64,000 bases of DNA from contig NZ_BCWX01000001.1 in the NCBI RefSeq assembly GCF_001894805.1, forward strand, positions 992,001 to 1,056,000, read 5' to 3'. The notes below the pieces were generated by a model. It did not search any database. It was not told the origin of the DNA and was given only the letters and a program-made list of their open reading frames with translations. Shown piece after piece: positions 17,364-26,783 of this stretch. Source of the DNA: Rhodococcus globerulus NBRC 14531 (GTDB taxonomy: Bacteria; Actinomycetota; Actinomycetes; Mycobacteriales; Mycobacteriaceae). The position numbers and the translations under genes were made by a program. The first letter of the stretch is position 1; every line of letters starts with the position of its first letter.

Positions 17364-18863
17364 ATGACGGCAGTAGCCGAGCACACCATCAGTTCCGCGG
17401 TACAGGGATTCCTGAACGGATCGAAAAAGCTATACATAGGCGGCGAATTCGTCGATGCCGCTTCGGGTCAGACCTTCTCGACGTACAACCCGGCTGACGG
17501 GCAGAAGCTCACCGACGTGGCGCACGGCCAGGCCGAAGACATCGATCGCGCAGTACGGGCTGCCCGCACAGCTTTCGAAGACGGACCGTGGTCGCGCATG
17601 AAGGCAAACGAGCGCGAGCGGATGATCTGGCGCGTCGGCGACATCCTCAGTGCCCGCGCCGAAGAGTTCGGTCAGCTCGAAGCTCTCGACAACGGCAAGT
17701 CCGTCGCCATCGCCACAGCAGTCGACGTGGCCTGGGCCGCAGACGTTTTCCGCTACTACGCGGGATGGGCCACAAAGATCGAAGGCAGCACGGTCAACGT
17801 GTCCATGCCCTTCTCTCCCGGCGGCGAGTTCCACGCATACACACTGCGTGAGGCGATCGGCGTCTGTGGTCTGATCGTGCCGTGGAACTTCCCGCTGCTC
17901 ATGTCGTCGTGGAAGCTCGCCCCAGCACTTGCCGCCGGCAACACCGTGATCCTCAAGCCCGCTGAGCAGACCCCGCTCACCGCACTGCTTCTCGCGGAGG
18001 TCTTCGAAGAAGCCGGCTTCCCGCCCGGTGTCGTCAACATCGTTCCAGGCTTCGGCGATGCAGGTGCTGCACTGTCCGGCCACGACGACGTGGACAAGGT
18101 CGCGTTCACCGGTTCCACCGAGGTGGGTAAGAAGATCGTCGACGCCGCCAAGGGCAACCTGAAGAAGGTCACGCTCGAGCTCGGTGGCAAGAGCCCCAAT
18201 ATCGTGTTCGCCGACGCGGATTTCGATGCAGCGGTCGAGGGTTCACTCAACGCCTGGCTGTTCAACCACGGACAGTGCTGCGTCGCCGGAACCCGACTGT
18301 ACGTCGAGGACTCCATCTTCGAGAAGTTCACCGAAGCGGTTGCCCACGCTGCGAGCCAGGTCAAGATCGGTCCGGGCCTCGATCCCACCACCCAGCTCGG
18401 GCCGCTGGTGTCGCAGGAGCAGTTCGACAAGGTCACCGGATACCTTCGCGAGGGAATCGCCGACGGCGCACGCGCACTCACCGGCGGCAACCGCTGGGGC
18501 GATCAGGGCTACTTCGTCGAGCCGACGGTTTTTGTCGACGTCAAGCCGGAATTCTCGATCGTCCAGGAGGAGATCTTCGGACCCGTCGTGGCAGCGCTGC
18601 CATTCAACGCGGACGACGGACCGATCACTGCCGCAAACGATTCCATCTACGGCCTGGCCGCCGGCATCTGGACCCGGGACATTTCCAAGGCTCACCGAAC
18701 GGCAAAGCGTCTGAAGGCCGGCTCGGTGTGGATCAACCAGTACAACGGCTTCGACACCGCAATGCCCTTCGGTGGATACAAGCAGTCCGGTTGGGGCCGC
18801 GAACTCGGCGCATCCGCCATAGATCTCTACACCCAGACCAAGGCCGTCAACATCGCCCTCTGA
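17364..18863 (+). CDS. Aldehyde dehydrogenase (NAD-dependent)
   Basis: Oxidises an aldehyde to the acid; 499 residues from ATG 17364. This start has CAGGGAG six bases upstream; the earlier in-frame ATG at 17319 falls inside the promoter block and is rejected. Motifs: IVPWNFPLLM, GFGDAGAALSGHDDVDKVAFTGSTEVGK across residues 228-255, [12 protein letters not shown] with the catalytic Glu, HGQCCVAGTRLY with the catalytic Cys near residue 300, EEIFGPVV, and [14 protein letters not shown]. It is followed after 47 bp by an NDMA-dependent alcohol dehydrogenase, so the two should work in sequence on the same alcohol. It is a different subgroup from the dehydrogenase at the start of the window. Confidence 0.95.
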   Translation: MTAVAEHTISSAVQGFLNGSKKLYIGGEFVDAASGQTFSTYNPADGQKLTDVAHGQAEDIDRAVRAARTAFEDGPWSRMKANERERMIWRVGDILSARAEEFGQLEALDNGKSVAIATAVDVAWAADVFRYYAGWATKIEGSTVNVSMPFSPGGEFHAYTLREAIGVCGLIVPWNFPLLMSSWKLAPALAAGNTVILKPAEQTPLTALLLAEVFEEAGFPPGVVNIVPGFGDAGAALSGHDDVDKVAFTGSTEVGKKIVDAAKGNLKKVTLELGGKSPNIVFADADFDAAVEGSLNAWLFNHGQCCVAGTRLYVEDSIFEKFTEAVAHAASQVKIGPGLDPTTQLGPLVSQEQFDKVTGYLREGIADGARALTGGNRWGDQGYFVEPTVFVDVKPEFSIVQEEIFGPVVAALPFNADDGPITAANDSIYGLAAGIWTRDISKAHRTAKRLKAGSVWINQYNGFDTAMPFGGYKQSGWGRELGASAIDLYTQTKAVNIAL

Positions 18864-18910
18864 CCGACCCCATCGCTCATTCTCTCGTCCGACAATCAAG
18901 GAGATCACCA

Positions 18911-20023
18911 GTGAAGACCAAAGCTGCTGTACTGCTCGAGCCCGGAAAGCCTTTCGAGATCATGGAACTCGACCTCGACGGCCCGGGCGTGGGTGAGGTA
19001 CTGATCAAGTACACCGCTGCCGGACTGTGCCATTCGGATCTGCACCTTACCGACGGTGATCTCCCGCCGCGCTACCCGATTGTCGGTGGGCACGAAGGTT
19101 CGGGCATCATCGAAGAGGTCGGACCCGGTGTCACGAAGGTCAAGCCGGGCGATCACGTCGTGTGTAGCTTCATCCCGAACTGCGGCACGTGTCGCTACTG
19201 CTCGACCGGTCGTCAGAACCTGTGTGACATGGGCGCCACCATCCTCGAAGGTTCCATGCCGGACGGGTCCTTCCGTTTCCATGGCAACGGCCTGGACTTC
19301 GGCGGAATGTGCATGCTCGGAACATTTTCCGAGCGGGCCACCATCTCGCAGCACTCGGTCGTCAAGATCGACGACTGGCTTCCCTTGGAGACCGCAGTGG
19401 TCGTCGGTTGCGGTGTGCCGTCGGGCTGGGGAACCGCCGTCAACGCCGGTAACCTCCGCGCCGGTGACACCGCAGTCATCTACGGCATCGGTGGCCTCGG
19501 TATCAACGCGGTCCAGGGCGCCGTTTCGGCCGGCTGCAAGTACGTCGTTGTGGTCGACCCGGTTGCGCTCAAGCGGGAGACCGCACTGAAATTCGGTGCA
19601 ACGCATGCCTTTGCGGACGCCGAGAGCGCTGCCGTCAAGGTCAACGAATTGACGTGGGGCCAGGGCGCGGACGCCGCGCTCATTCTGGTCGGCACCGTCG
19701 ACGAGGACGTAGTCAGTGCAGCGACGGCCGTAATCGGCAAGGGCGGCACCGTGGTGATCACGGGACTCGCCGATCCTGCCAAGCTGACCGTTCACGTGTC
19801 GGGTACCGACCTGACGCTGAACCAGAAGACGATCAAGGGCACGCTGTTCGGATCCATGAATCCGCAGTACGACATCGTGCGCCTGCTGCGTCTCTACGAT
19901 GCGGGTCAGCTCAAGCTCGACGAACTGATCACCAACACGTACAGCCTCGAAGACGTCAACCAGGGCTACCAGGATCTGCGTGACGGTAAGAACATCCGTG
20001 GCGTGATCATTCACGACAAGTAG
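18911..20023 (+). CDS. NDMA-dependent alcohol dehydrogenase (zinc, MDR family)
   Basis: Oxidises primary alcohols using tightly bound NAD; enzymes of this actinobacterial group are assayed with nitrosodimethylaniline and in vivo rely on mycofactocin (established for the family). 370 residues. Catalytic zinc ligands lie in AGLCHSDLHL and GGHEGSG; structural zinc cysteines lie in NCGTCRYCSTGRQNLC near residues 93-108. The Rossmann motif is YGIGGLGINAVQGA, and the C-terminus MNPQYDIVRLLRLYDAGQL is typical of the group. GTG 18911 has AAGGAG seven bases upstream. It is the last gene of the operon before a strong terminator. No mycofactocin genes are in the window. Confidence 0.93.
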   Translation: MKTKAAVLLEPGKPFEIMELDLDGPGVGEVLIKYTAAGLCHSDLHLTDGDLPPRYPIVGGHEGSGIIEEVGPGVTKVKPGDHVVCSFIPNCGTCRYCSTGRQNLCDMGATILEGSMPDGSFRFHGNGLDFGGMCMLGTFSERATISQHSVVKIDDWLPLETAVVVGCGVPSGWGTAVNAGNLRAGDTAVIYGIGGLGINAVQGAVSAGCKYVVVVDPVALKRETALKFGATHAFADAESAAVKVNELTWGQGADAALILVGTVDEDVVSAATAVIGKGGTVVITGLADPAKLTVHVSGTDLTLNQKTIKGTLFGSMNPQYDIVRLLRLYDAGQLKLDELITNTYSLEDVNQGYQDLRDGKNIRGVIIHDK

Positions 20024-20031
20024 GACAAACT

Positions 20032-20092
20032 GCTGTGCGCCTTTGTTAACCGCGGGCGGTTAATAAAGGCGCACAGCGGTTTTTGCTTTTTT
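20032..20092. terminator. Strong, probably bidirectional terminator overlapping a stop codon
   Basis: Long stem from GCTGTGCGCC (20032-20041) to GGCGCACAGC (20068-20077), with inner TTAACCG/CGGTTAA pairs and one mismatch, followed by GGTTTTTGCTTTTTT on the plus strand. The minus-strand peptidase stop codon (20060-20062) lies inside the right half of the stem, so both converging operons end in the same hairpin. Confidence 0.85.
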
Positions 20093-21523
20093 CAGGATCT
20101 GCATCAGCTTCAACAATGCCGAGAATTTCGCGAACACCGTCCGCCCGACTACCGAGCCGAACGCTGCGGAGTCCGTTGCGTCGAGGGCGTCGAGTAGATC
20201 GCGGAAGCTCTGGACTTGTTGCGCCATAACGTCGATGTCCACGTGTGTGGCTGTGTCCGGTTCGCGCAACGCCAGCAGGTATTGCGGCGCTGTCACCAAC
20301 GCGACGGCCGGAATCTTGCGCTCGAACAGCGGTTCACCCTCACCGAAATGAATGACGGGGCCGGGGGCGACGATTCGACGGTCGCCGCTGCCGATGTCGC
20401 GCCACAGCGGTGCGACGATATCGTGGACTTCCCGGCTCGTCGCGTAGAGAAGTTCCGGTTCCGGGGTCGCGTCCAACGTATAGGTGCCGAGTGTGGTGTC
20501 CTCGGAGTCGCCGAGAGCGCCCAGATGCTCGATTGCTATCCCAGCCACCGCACGCGCCTGGCCCGCTTCACCTTTCCACATGTCAGGGTGGGCCTCCAGC
20601 CACGTCGATGTTGCCTGTCCGTGTTCGGAGACCGCTGGAATGCGCAGGTGACCGGTGGTCAGAACAAACACGTACGATCGTCGATGCGGCTGTGCAACAG
20701 CATGGCGAGCCAACTCCATCATGCCGAGGTGGCCGTTCTCCTCGACCCCGTTCGTCCCGTCGCTGTGGGTGATGACCAGAATCGTTTCCGATGGTGAAGT
20801 GCCGGGGGAGACGGCCCAAACGGTGTCGGTTGTTGTTCCGGGATGCAAGGTTGCGTCCAAAACGAGAGTCGCCTGCTGACCGGAATGGGCGGCAGCAACG
20901 ACCTGTGCGCCCTCGTCACCCGCCACCCACACTGCCGGAATATCGTGATACGGCTGGGTGAACGGAAGATACTGTCCCAGAGCGTTGTCCGGCGCAATGC
21001 CACGCCACACCGCGATCACGCCGAGGACACCGGATTTGCGGGCCTTCTCGAGTTTCGGCCCCAACAGCGTCGCGGAGAGCACCGGATTGCGCAGGGTCTC
21101 GTCCGTCACCATCGGTCCCCACTCACTCACCAGCAGCGAGCGCGGGAGGTCGACGTGGGGAACCTCGATCACAGCGATAGCACCTTTGGCCTTCGACCAC
21201 GAGGGGCGCTTGGCATTCAGATAGACCAGACGTGCGGTGATCCCAGCCGGTCCGGTGAGTCCGGAGTAGGGGAATGCGGACGAGACTCGCACCGGTCCGG
21301 TCGGCAGTTCGATGCGCAGTCCGTCGGCACGCTGAGGTAGATCCCAACGCTCGAAGGTGTGCGAATCACGGTGTACCTCGAGCCCGAGATCCACGAATTC
21401 GCGGGCGACTTCCTCGACCACCGCATGATGTGCGTCAGTGCCGGTCAATCGAGGTCCCAGGGCGTCGAGGCGTTGTTGCCCGGACTGAAGTAGGTCGCGG
21501 TCGACGCTCTGGCCGTGTGTCAT
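20060..21523 (-). CDS. Peptidase M28-like protein with divergent metal site
   Basis: A protein of 487 residues with the layout of M28 aminopeptidases: an N-terminal lid region, a PA-like insert (KGAIAVIEVP to GVLGVIAVWRG), and a C-terminal alpha/beta core with TILVITHSDGTNGVEENG. Classical M28 enzymes read H-x-D-S...GAxDNxSG at this point, so the second metal ligand is altered and activity is uncertain. There is no signal peptide from the chosen start, so it appears cytoplasmic. ATG 21523 has GAAAGG eight bases upstream; the frame is open to 21613 but that adds an unlikely extension. It is divergent from the MMPL transporter gene (107 bp apart). Confidence 0.6.
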   Translation of the reverse strand: MTHGQSVDRDLLQSGQQRLDALGPRLTGTDAHHAVVEEVAREFVDLGLEVHRDSHTFERWDLPQRADGLRIELPTGPVRVSSAFPYSGLTGPAGITARLVYLNAKRPSWSKAKGAIAVIEVPHVDLPRSLLVSEWGPMVTDETLRNPVLSATLLGPKLEKARKSGVLGVIAVWRGIAPDNALGQYLPFTQPYHDIPAVWVAGDEGAQVVAAAHSGQQATLVLDATLHPGTTTDTVWAVSPGTSPSETILVITHSDGTNGVEENGHLGMMELARHAVAQPHRRSYVFVLTTGHLRIPAVSEHGQATSTWLEAHPDMWKGEAGQARAVAGIAIEHLGALGDSEDTTLGTYTLDATPEPELLYATSREVHDIVAPLWRDIGSGDRRIVAPGPVIHFGEGEPLFERKIPAVALVTAPQYLLALREPDTATHVDIDVMAQQVQSFRDLLDALDATDSAAFGSVVGRTVFAKFSALLKLMQILKKAKTAVRLY

Positions 21524-21630
21524 GCGGATGCCTTTCGGGGGGGCTTCTTGGCAAATATCTAGTGCCATAACGCGAATCGGACCGTACCGTATGACGTGGC
21601 ACCGAGAGTCCACGGCGAGAGAGGCTTACG

Positions 21631-23865
21631 TTGGCTACCTATTTGTACAGGCTTGGGAAGTTTGCATTCCGTCACAAGTACCTTGTGTTGGCAACGTGGG
21701 TGATCGTCATCGCGATTGTCGGCGGCGTGATCGGCGCTACCAGCCCGACGTTCTCGAAAGAATTCAATCTTCCCGGCACGGATTCCCAGCGTGCCACCGA
21801 GCTGATGAACGAGAATTTTGCGGCTGCGGCAGAGCAACAAAGTAAGGCATCCACCAGCATTCTTGTCGCGGCCGACGACGGACTTGCTGCGCACAGTGAT
21901 CAGATCGACCAATTGATCGCGCAGGCAAAGACTCTCCCGGACATCGTTGATCCCGAAACGATCGTCAATCCGGTCGCCCTCGCGGCGGCTGAACCGGCGC
22001 TTGCCAGTGCCGTACTGGGCGACGACGGCAAGGTGGGGTTGATCCAGCTCAACCAGTCGATCCGCATCGAGGATCAGACGCAGGCCAACAAGACAGCTTT
22101 CCTCGATCTGATGGCCAAGTTCCGTACCGGCGGTTTGCAGGTCGAGGGCACCGGTTCGTTGATGCAGGTCCAGACTGCTGGCGGATTGTCGGAGATGCTT
22201 GGCTTCGCGGTGGCGTTCATCGTCATGATCGTGGCCTTCGGTGCACTGATCGCGGCGTTCATTCCGCTGTTCACCGCGATACTCGGCATCGCACTCGCAA
22301 CGCTGACCGTGACGCTCGGGGCGGGATTCTTCGACATCAACGAGGGTGTCACGGGCATCGTGACGATGATCGGCATTGCCGTCTCGATCGACTACGCGCT
22401 GTTCATCGTCTCGCGGTACCGCAGTGAACTCAATCTGGGTGGTAGTAGGGAGGCAGCAGTCGGTCGTGCGGTGGGCACAGCCGGCTCGTCCGTCGTTTTT
22501 GCCGGCCTGACCGTTGTGGTTGCCTTGGCAGCGCTGGCCGTGGTGGGTGTACCGATGATCACCCAGATGGGAATCTCGGCTGCGATCGCCGTGATTATCG
22601 CGGTGTTGGGCGCGATCACGTTGATCCCGGCTGTTCTCGGGGTGTTCGGCCGCTTTGCCTTCTCGCCGCGCATCCCCGGCCTGCGTCACGGTGACGAGCC
22701 CGAATCGATGGAATCGAACGGGCACCGGTGGGCGAAGGTGGTCACCAAGTACCCGTGGCCTATCGCCGGCATTGCGTTGGTTCTGCTGGTGATCGCCGCG
22801 ATTCCGATGACAAAACTCGAGCTCGGGCTTTCCTTCACTCAGGACGAGGAGCAACCGGCACTCGCGCTGATGCAGCGAGGTTTCGGTGAGGGTGTCAACG
22901 GCAAGTTGTTCGTTGTGCTCGACTCTCCCGAGGGGACAGACATCACGCCCGTCGCAGCCAAGACGATTGCGTACATCAAGGGTCTGGACAACGTCGCCAC
23001 GCCGGATCTCCTGATGTGGACCGGCAACGGCCCGGACGCGGCCAACCCAACCGTTGGGGCAAACTCCGCCCTGATCGCCGTAACTCCGCAGCTATCGCCG
23101 AGCGGTCCCGAAACACACGAGTTGATGGATCAGATCCGCGAATACGGGTCGACGGTGAAAGCCGAGGGCGCTGAACTTGGCGTCGCGGGTCAGACGGCGA
23201 TTGTTGCCGACATGTCGTCGAAACTCAGTTCCGCCCTCATTCCGTATCTGATTGTGGTCGTCGGGCTGGCGTTCATCATCATGATGGTCGTCTTCCGTTC
23301 GATCCTGGTTCCGCTGACTGCAACTCTCGGATTCCTGTTCTCCATCTGCGCCACGTTCGGTGCCACGGTGGCGATCTTCCAAGAGGGCGCATTCGGGTTG
23401 ATCCAGCACACCCAACCGATCATCTCTTTCCTGCCGATCTTCATGATCGGTGTGGTCTTCGGTCTGGCGATGGATTACCAGGTATTCCTCGTGACTCGAA
23501 TGCGCGAGGAATACGTGCACGGGTTGTCGGCAAAGGACGCCATCATCTCGGGGTACACCCACGGCGCGCGAGTGGTCGCGTCAGCGGCGATCATCATGAT
23601 CTCGGTGTTCGGCGCGTTCATGTTGTCGTCGGAAACCACCAGCAAGATGATGGGCTTCGGCCTTGCTGCTGCAGTCTTCTTCGACGCCTTCATCATTCGC
23701 ATGATCGTGATTCCCGCGGTCATGTCGATTCTCGGAGACTCGGCGTGGAAGCTTCCGGCCTGGCTCGACAAGATCCTGCCCAACGTCGATATCGAGGGCG
23801 AAGCGATCCGGCTCATCCCGATCGAACAGGATCCAGACGCAGATCCGGTGCCTGTCGGGGTGTAA
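21631..23865 (+). CDS. MMPL/RND-family membrane transporter
   Basis: Integral membrane transporter of 744 residues, with two repeats each made of one transmembrane helix, a soluble porter domain, and five further helices. The first helix is near residues 15-36, the porter domain covers about 37-190, and the GIAVSIDYALFIVSRYRSEL motif (proton-relay Asp-Tyr pair of MMPL proteins) lies near residues 248-267; its counterpart in repeat two is VFGLAMDYQVFLVTRMREEY. Family members export lipids, drugs or siderophore-like compounds; the cargo here cannot be inferred. It starts with TTG 21631, supported by GAGAGAGG seven bases upstream. The C-terminal 40 residues are acidic and cytoplasmic. Confidence 0.93.
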   Translation: MATYLYRLGKFAFRHKYLVLATWVIVIAIVGGVIGATSPTFSKEFNLPGTDSQRATELMNENFAAAAEQQSKASTSILVAADDGLAAHSDQIDQLIAQAKTLPDIVDPETIVNPVALAAAEPALASAVLGDDGKVGLIQLNQSIRIEDQTQANKTAFLDLMAKFRTGGLQVEGTGSLMQVQTAGGLSEMLGFAVAFIVMIVAFGALIAAFIPLFTAILGIALATLTVTLGAGFFDINEGVTGIVTMIGIAVSIDYALFIVSRYRSELNLGGSREAAVGRAVGTAGSSVVFAGLTVVVALAALAVVGVPMITQMGISAAIAVIIAVLGAITLIPAVLGVFGRFAFSPRIPGLRHGDEPESMESNGHRWAKVVTKYPWPIAGIALVLLVIAAIPMTKLELGLSFTQDEEQPALALMQRGFGEGVNGKLFVVLDSPEGTDITPVAAKTIAYIKGLDNVATPDLLMWTGNGPDAANPTVGANSALIAVTPQLSPSGPETHELMDQIREYGSTVKAEGAELGVAGQTAIVADMSSKLSSALIPYLIVVVGLAFIIMMVVFRSILVPLTATLGFLFSICATFGATVAIFQEGAFGLIQHTQPIISFLPIFMIGVVFGLAMDYQVFLVTRMREEYVHGLSAKDAIISGYTHGARVVASAAIIMISVFGAFMLSSETTSKMMGFGLAAAVFFDAFIIRMIVIPAVMSILGDSAWKLPAWLDKILPNVDIEGEAIRLIPIEQDPDADPVPVGV

Positions 23866-23907
23866 TGACTTCTCCAATGGAAACCATCCGGTTGGTAACA
23901 AAAGTCG

Positions 23908-25422
23908 GTGCCGCCGCGACAGGTCCGGGGAGAGGCAACGCCTGCCTGGCGTGCCCTGAAGAAACTGCGAGGGCTGGTGGCCGACAAGAATTCCGGTTCC
24001 GATCGGACCGAAAAGTGGACGGTCGCGCTCACGGTGGTCTCGTTGATGGCCGGCGGCATCGTCTTTGCCGGAGTAGTCGATCGATGGAGCGGTTCGGACT
24101 CCGGTGAACTGACTGCGTCGTCCGTCGGAACGACGCAGTCGACCGAGGAGACGCAGGCCGAGGAGACGCAGGCCGAGGAGAATTCGGAGTACACCTACGT
24201 AACACCAACGGTGGTGTACCCGACGAGTATCCCGGGATGCACCAGCGTCGAGTCGCCTGGCGACGGCTTGTCATCTATCTCGTACTGGTCGACCGGGGCA
24301 CAAACGTACGACGATCCACGGTTCCCGTGGTTCTCCGCGCCCAAGGCAACGGTGATGTCCGAAGCCGTCCAGCGGTCGCTGCCGGCTGTCGCCGAGATCG
24401 AGTTCGCAAGCCCGGAACGATCGTTGAACTTCGGGCCCCTCCACGTTCCGTCGGAGTCGTCCGAACTGCCAGAGGGGTTCTCACTCGAGGAGATGGCGGA
24501 TACGACGGCATCCGCGACGCTGGTACGGGACGGAAAGGCCGGAGCACTCGACATCCGGGTGACGTCCCATACGGGCCCGGTTCCCCCGTGTATTGCCGGC
24601 TCGCTCGTCGAGCGCCGCACTCTCGCCGACGGTTCTGTCGTGGACGCGCAGGACACGTGGAGCGAAACCAACGGCGTTCGCACCCTGTCGCGTTCAGCGC
24701 TTCTGTACGGCGCGGATAAAACCTTCATCCAGGCGAGCGCGACCGACGCGGTCTATGCCGGTAGCCCCGGGGTCGAGATCAGCGGGATGGTTCCGTTGAC
24801 CGTCGAAGACCTGATCGCTTTGGTCAGCCTTCCGCAACTGCGCATTACGGCGCCGGTTCCACCAGGTACGGCGCCTATCCAGCCCGGTTGCCAAGGATCG
24901 ACCCTCGACCCGTCCGGGCGGAAGCTGGATCGTGGCACCGTCGACGAGCTGGGAAGAGCTCTCCAATCAGGTTGGCGTGCGGCACCTCCCGGAATGCCAG
25001 TTCTCGAACCTGCGCTCGGGAGATTGGTTCTGGCCGAGAGCGACACCACGACTGCCTGTCAGGATCTTGTAGCGCGATCGGGCGGCAACGAGTCGGATCT
25101 GACTATTTCGATCACCAGCGGGCAGCCACTTCCCAAGGCGCCGAACAAGTACGACCCTTCGTACGACGGGCATCCGAAATCGGTGGTGACCGCCGAGGAC
25201 GGCGCTGTGATCGTGCGCGACGAGCGTCATTACTCGGTCATGCCGATGGGGAATGGTGAAAGCACTCGCGAGGCAACGAGTGAACAGAGTCGGTCGGTAA
25301 CTCTGACACAGCCCAATGGAACGCGGGTGTCGGTTCGTTCGTCGGCAGCGTCGCCGAACATGCCGATGACATATGAGCAATTGGAATTTCTCGCAACGAT
25401 CGACGGGCTGGAGATTCGATGA
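23908..25422 (+). CDS. Membrane-anchored hypothetical protein
   Basis: Not recognised. 504 residues with a basic cytoplasmic N-terminus, a single transmembrane helix at about residues 38-57 (WTVALTVVSLMAGGIVFAGV), then a Ser/Thr/Glu-rich linker containing a tandem TEETQAEETQAEE repeat, and a 400-residue extracytoplasmic domain. That domain carries four isolated cysteines (about residues 110, 227, 326 and 386), consistent with disulphides outside the cell. GTG 23908 is the likely start, 42 bp after the transporter stop. Its ATGA overlap with the next gene shows that the two are cotranslated, and they may form an envelope complex (inference). Confidence 0.7.
   Translation: MPPRQVRGEATPAWRALKKLRGLVADKNSGSDRTEKWTVALTVVSLMAGGIVFAGVVDRWSGSDSGELTASSVGTTQSTEETQAEETQAEENSEYTYVTPTVVYPTSIPGCTSVESPGDGLSSISYWSTGAQTYDDPRFPWFSAPKATVMSEAVQRSLPAVAEIEFASPERSLNFGPLHVPSESSELPEGFSLEEMADTTASATLVRDGKAGALDIRVTSHTGPVPPCIAGSLVERRTLADGSVVDAQDTWSETNGVRTLSRSALLYGADKTFIQASATDAVYAGSPGVEISGMVPLTVEDLIALVSLPQLRITAPVPPGTAPIQPGCQGSTLDPSGRKLDRGTVDELGRALQSGWRAAPPGMPVLEPALGRLVLAESDTTTACQDLVARSGGNESDLTISITSGQPLPKAPNKYDPSYDGHPKSVVTAEDGAVIVRDERHYSVMPMGNGESTREATSEQSRSVTLTQPNGTRVSVRSSAASPNMPMTYEQLEFLATIDGLEIR
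24145..24174 (+). repeat. Two tandem copies of a 15-bp unit
   Basis: GAGGAGACGCAGGCC occurs at 24145-24159 and again at 24160-24174, followed by a third GAGGAG. It encodes the EETQA repeat in the linker just outside the membrane and could vary in copy number by slippage without breaking the frame. Confidence 0.85.
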
Positions 25423-26783
25423 CCGAGGGGCTTTCCTCGCGGGCACGTCTGCGCATCGCGGCAGCTGCCGCGATAGTCACCGTTACCGCAGCAGTGGTTA
25501 CCGTGACCGATGCCGGGAACCGCGCCCATTCCGTTGACGTCGGGGCGCCGCTGTGGACCGTCGACGCCGCCGACGTTCTCGGACGGGAGTTCGCAGTCTT
25601 TCGCAGCCCGCTCGGCGGAACCGAATTCAACATGGAGATGGGCGGATTCATCGACGCGGGCTCGATAGTGGTGACAATGGCAGGTATGCCGGACCGGCAG
25701 TCGTACTCCCTCGACGACGCGGAACTCGTTGCGCTCGATGCCGAAGACGGCTCGGTGCGCTGGCGCGCGTCGGCCGTCGATATCGGTGGGTGTTCTCCGG
25801 CATTGCTGGACGGTTCGCTGCTCTGCTACTCCGGGCCGTATGTCACTGCCGCCGCGTACTCGGTTTTCGACATCGAGAGCGGCGAGCGTCGAGACGTTGT
25901 CACGCCGTGGTCACCGATCATCGCGGTTGTCTCGGGCGACGATATCCTGGCCCTCGAAGGTGATATCGAGAGCAACGACGTTCGTGTCCACAGTGGAAGT
26001 GTCGACGATCCGGAAGCCAACTGGTCCAAGGCATTCGACGTCGGCGGATCGTGGGAATCCGGCTACGTCGAGCCGGTGATGTCGGTGCGCGGCGATCTGG
26101 GCCTGATTTCCCTCGACGAGACTCTGGGTTTCGATCCGGAGACCGGCGATCAACGGTGGTTGTACGGCTACACCACGTGCTCGACCACGCACACATCCTC
26201 TGACGGTGTCACTTTGGTTTTAGAACGTGATTGCCAGAACGATGGGCAGGTGACAAGAGCGTACGCAATTGATCAGTACGGGCACGAATTTGCCAGGGCG
26301 GATTTCGTGTCTTCCGGATCGGGATCGTATTTCAGTTTGCGTTACAGCCGTGACCAACCTGCCGGGGATTCGACTCCGATCATTCTGGGGGACAGCGGCT
26401 TCGACAGAAGGACCGGAGAGAAGCTGTGGACCAACCAGGAGGTGCTCGGTCCTGCGCAATCCTTGGCGGTGATCGGAGATGTGGTTGCTGTGACGAGCGC
26501 CGACGGTACGATCCGGTTCGTTGATCTGTCCAACGGGGAGGTCCTGTGGGATACCCGTACCGAACGTACCGGCGAGATTCTGTGGGACGGTGACCTCGTC
26601 GTAGACGAAGGAATTGTGTACGGAGTGAATCCTCGAACAGGTCAGCGCACCTGGGAGGTTCGTGTGGAACCGGACGGAGACGACGGCTTCGGCAGCTGGG
26701 TGCAACCGCGCGAGTTGTGGGGAGGAGAGCGGGTGCTGTTGCGCTCGAGTGAGGACCGCATCACTGCGTTGAAGCGCTCGTAA
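25419..26783 (+). CDS. PQQ-like beta-propeller protein, exported or membrane-anchored
   Basis: 454 residues. An N-terminal hydrophobic segment (about residues 10-30, LRIAAAAAIVTVTAAVVTVT) acts as signal or anchor. The rest consists of PQQ-like propeller blades, each with a variant of LxALDAxxGxxxW: LVALDAEDGSVRWRA, TLGFDPETGDQRWLYG, FDRRTGEKLWTN, FVDLSNGEVLWDT, GVNPRTGQRTWEV. No dehydrogenase residues or quinone ligands are seen, so it is more likely a binding or scaffold protein than an enzyme. It overlaps the preceding membrane protein by four bases and presumably acts with it. Confidence 0.8.
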   Translation: MTEGLSSRARLRIAAAAAIVTVTAAVVTVTDAGNRAHSVDVGAPLWTVDAADVLGREFAVFRSPLGGTEFNMEMGGFIDAGSIVVTMAGMPDRQSYSLDDAELVALDAEDGSVRWRASAVDIGGCSPALLDGSLLCYSGPYVTAAAYSVFDIESGERRDVVTPWSPIIAVVSGDDILALEGDIESNDVRVHSGSVDDPEANWSKAFDVGGSWESGYVEPVMSVRGDLGLISLDETLGFDPETGDQRWLYGYTTCSTTHTSSDGVTLVLERDCQNDGQVTRAYAIDQYGHEFARADFVSSGSGSYFSLRYSRDQPAGDSTPIILGDSGFDRRTGEKLWTNQEVLGPAQSLAVIGDVVAVTSADGTIRFVDLSNGEVLWDTRTERTGEILWDGDLVVDEGIVYGVNPRTGQRTWEVRVEPDGDDGFGSWVQPRELWGGERVLLRSSEDRITALKRS

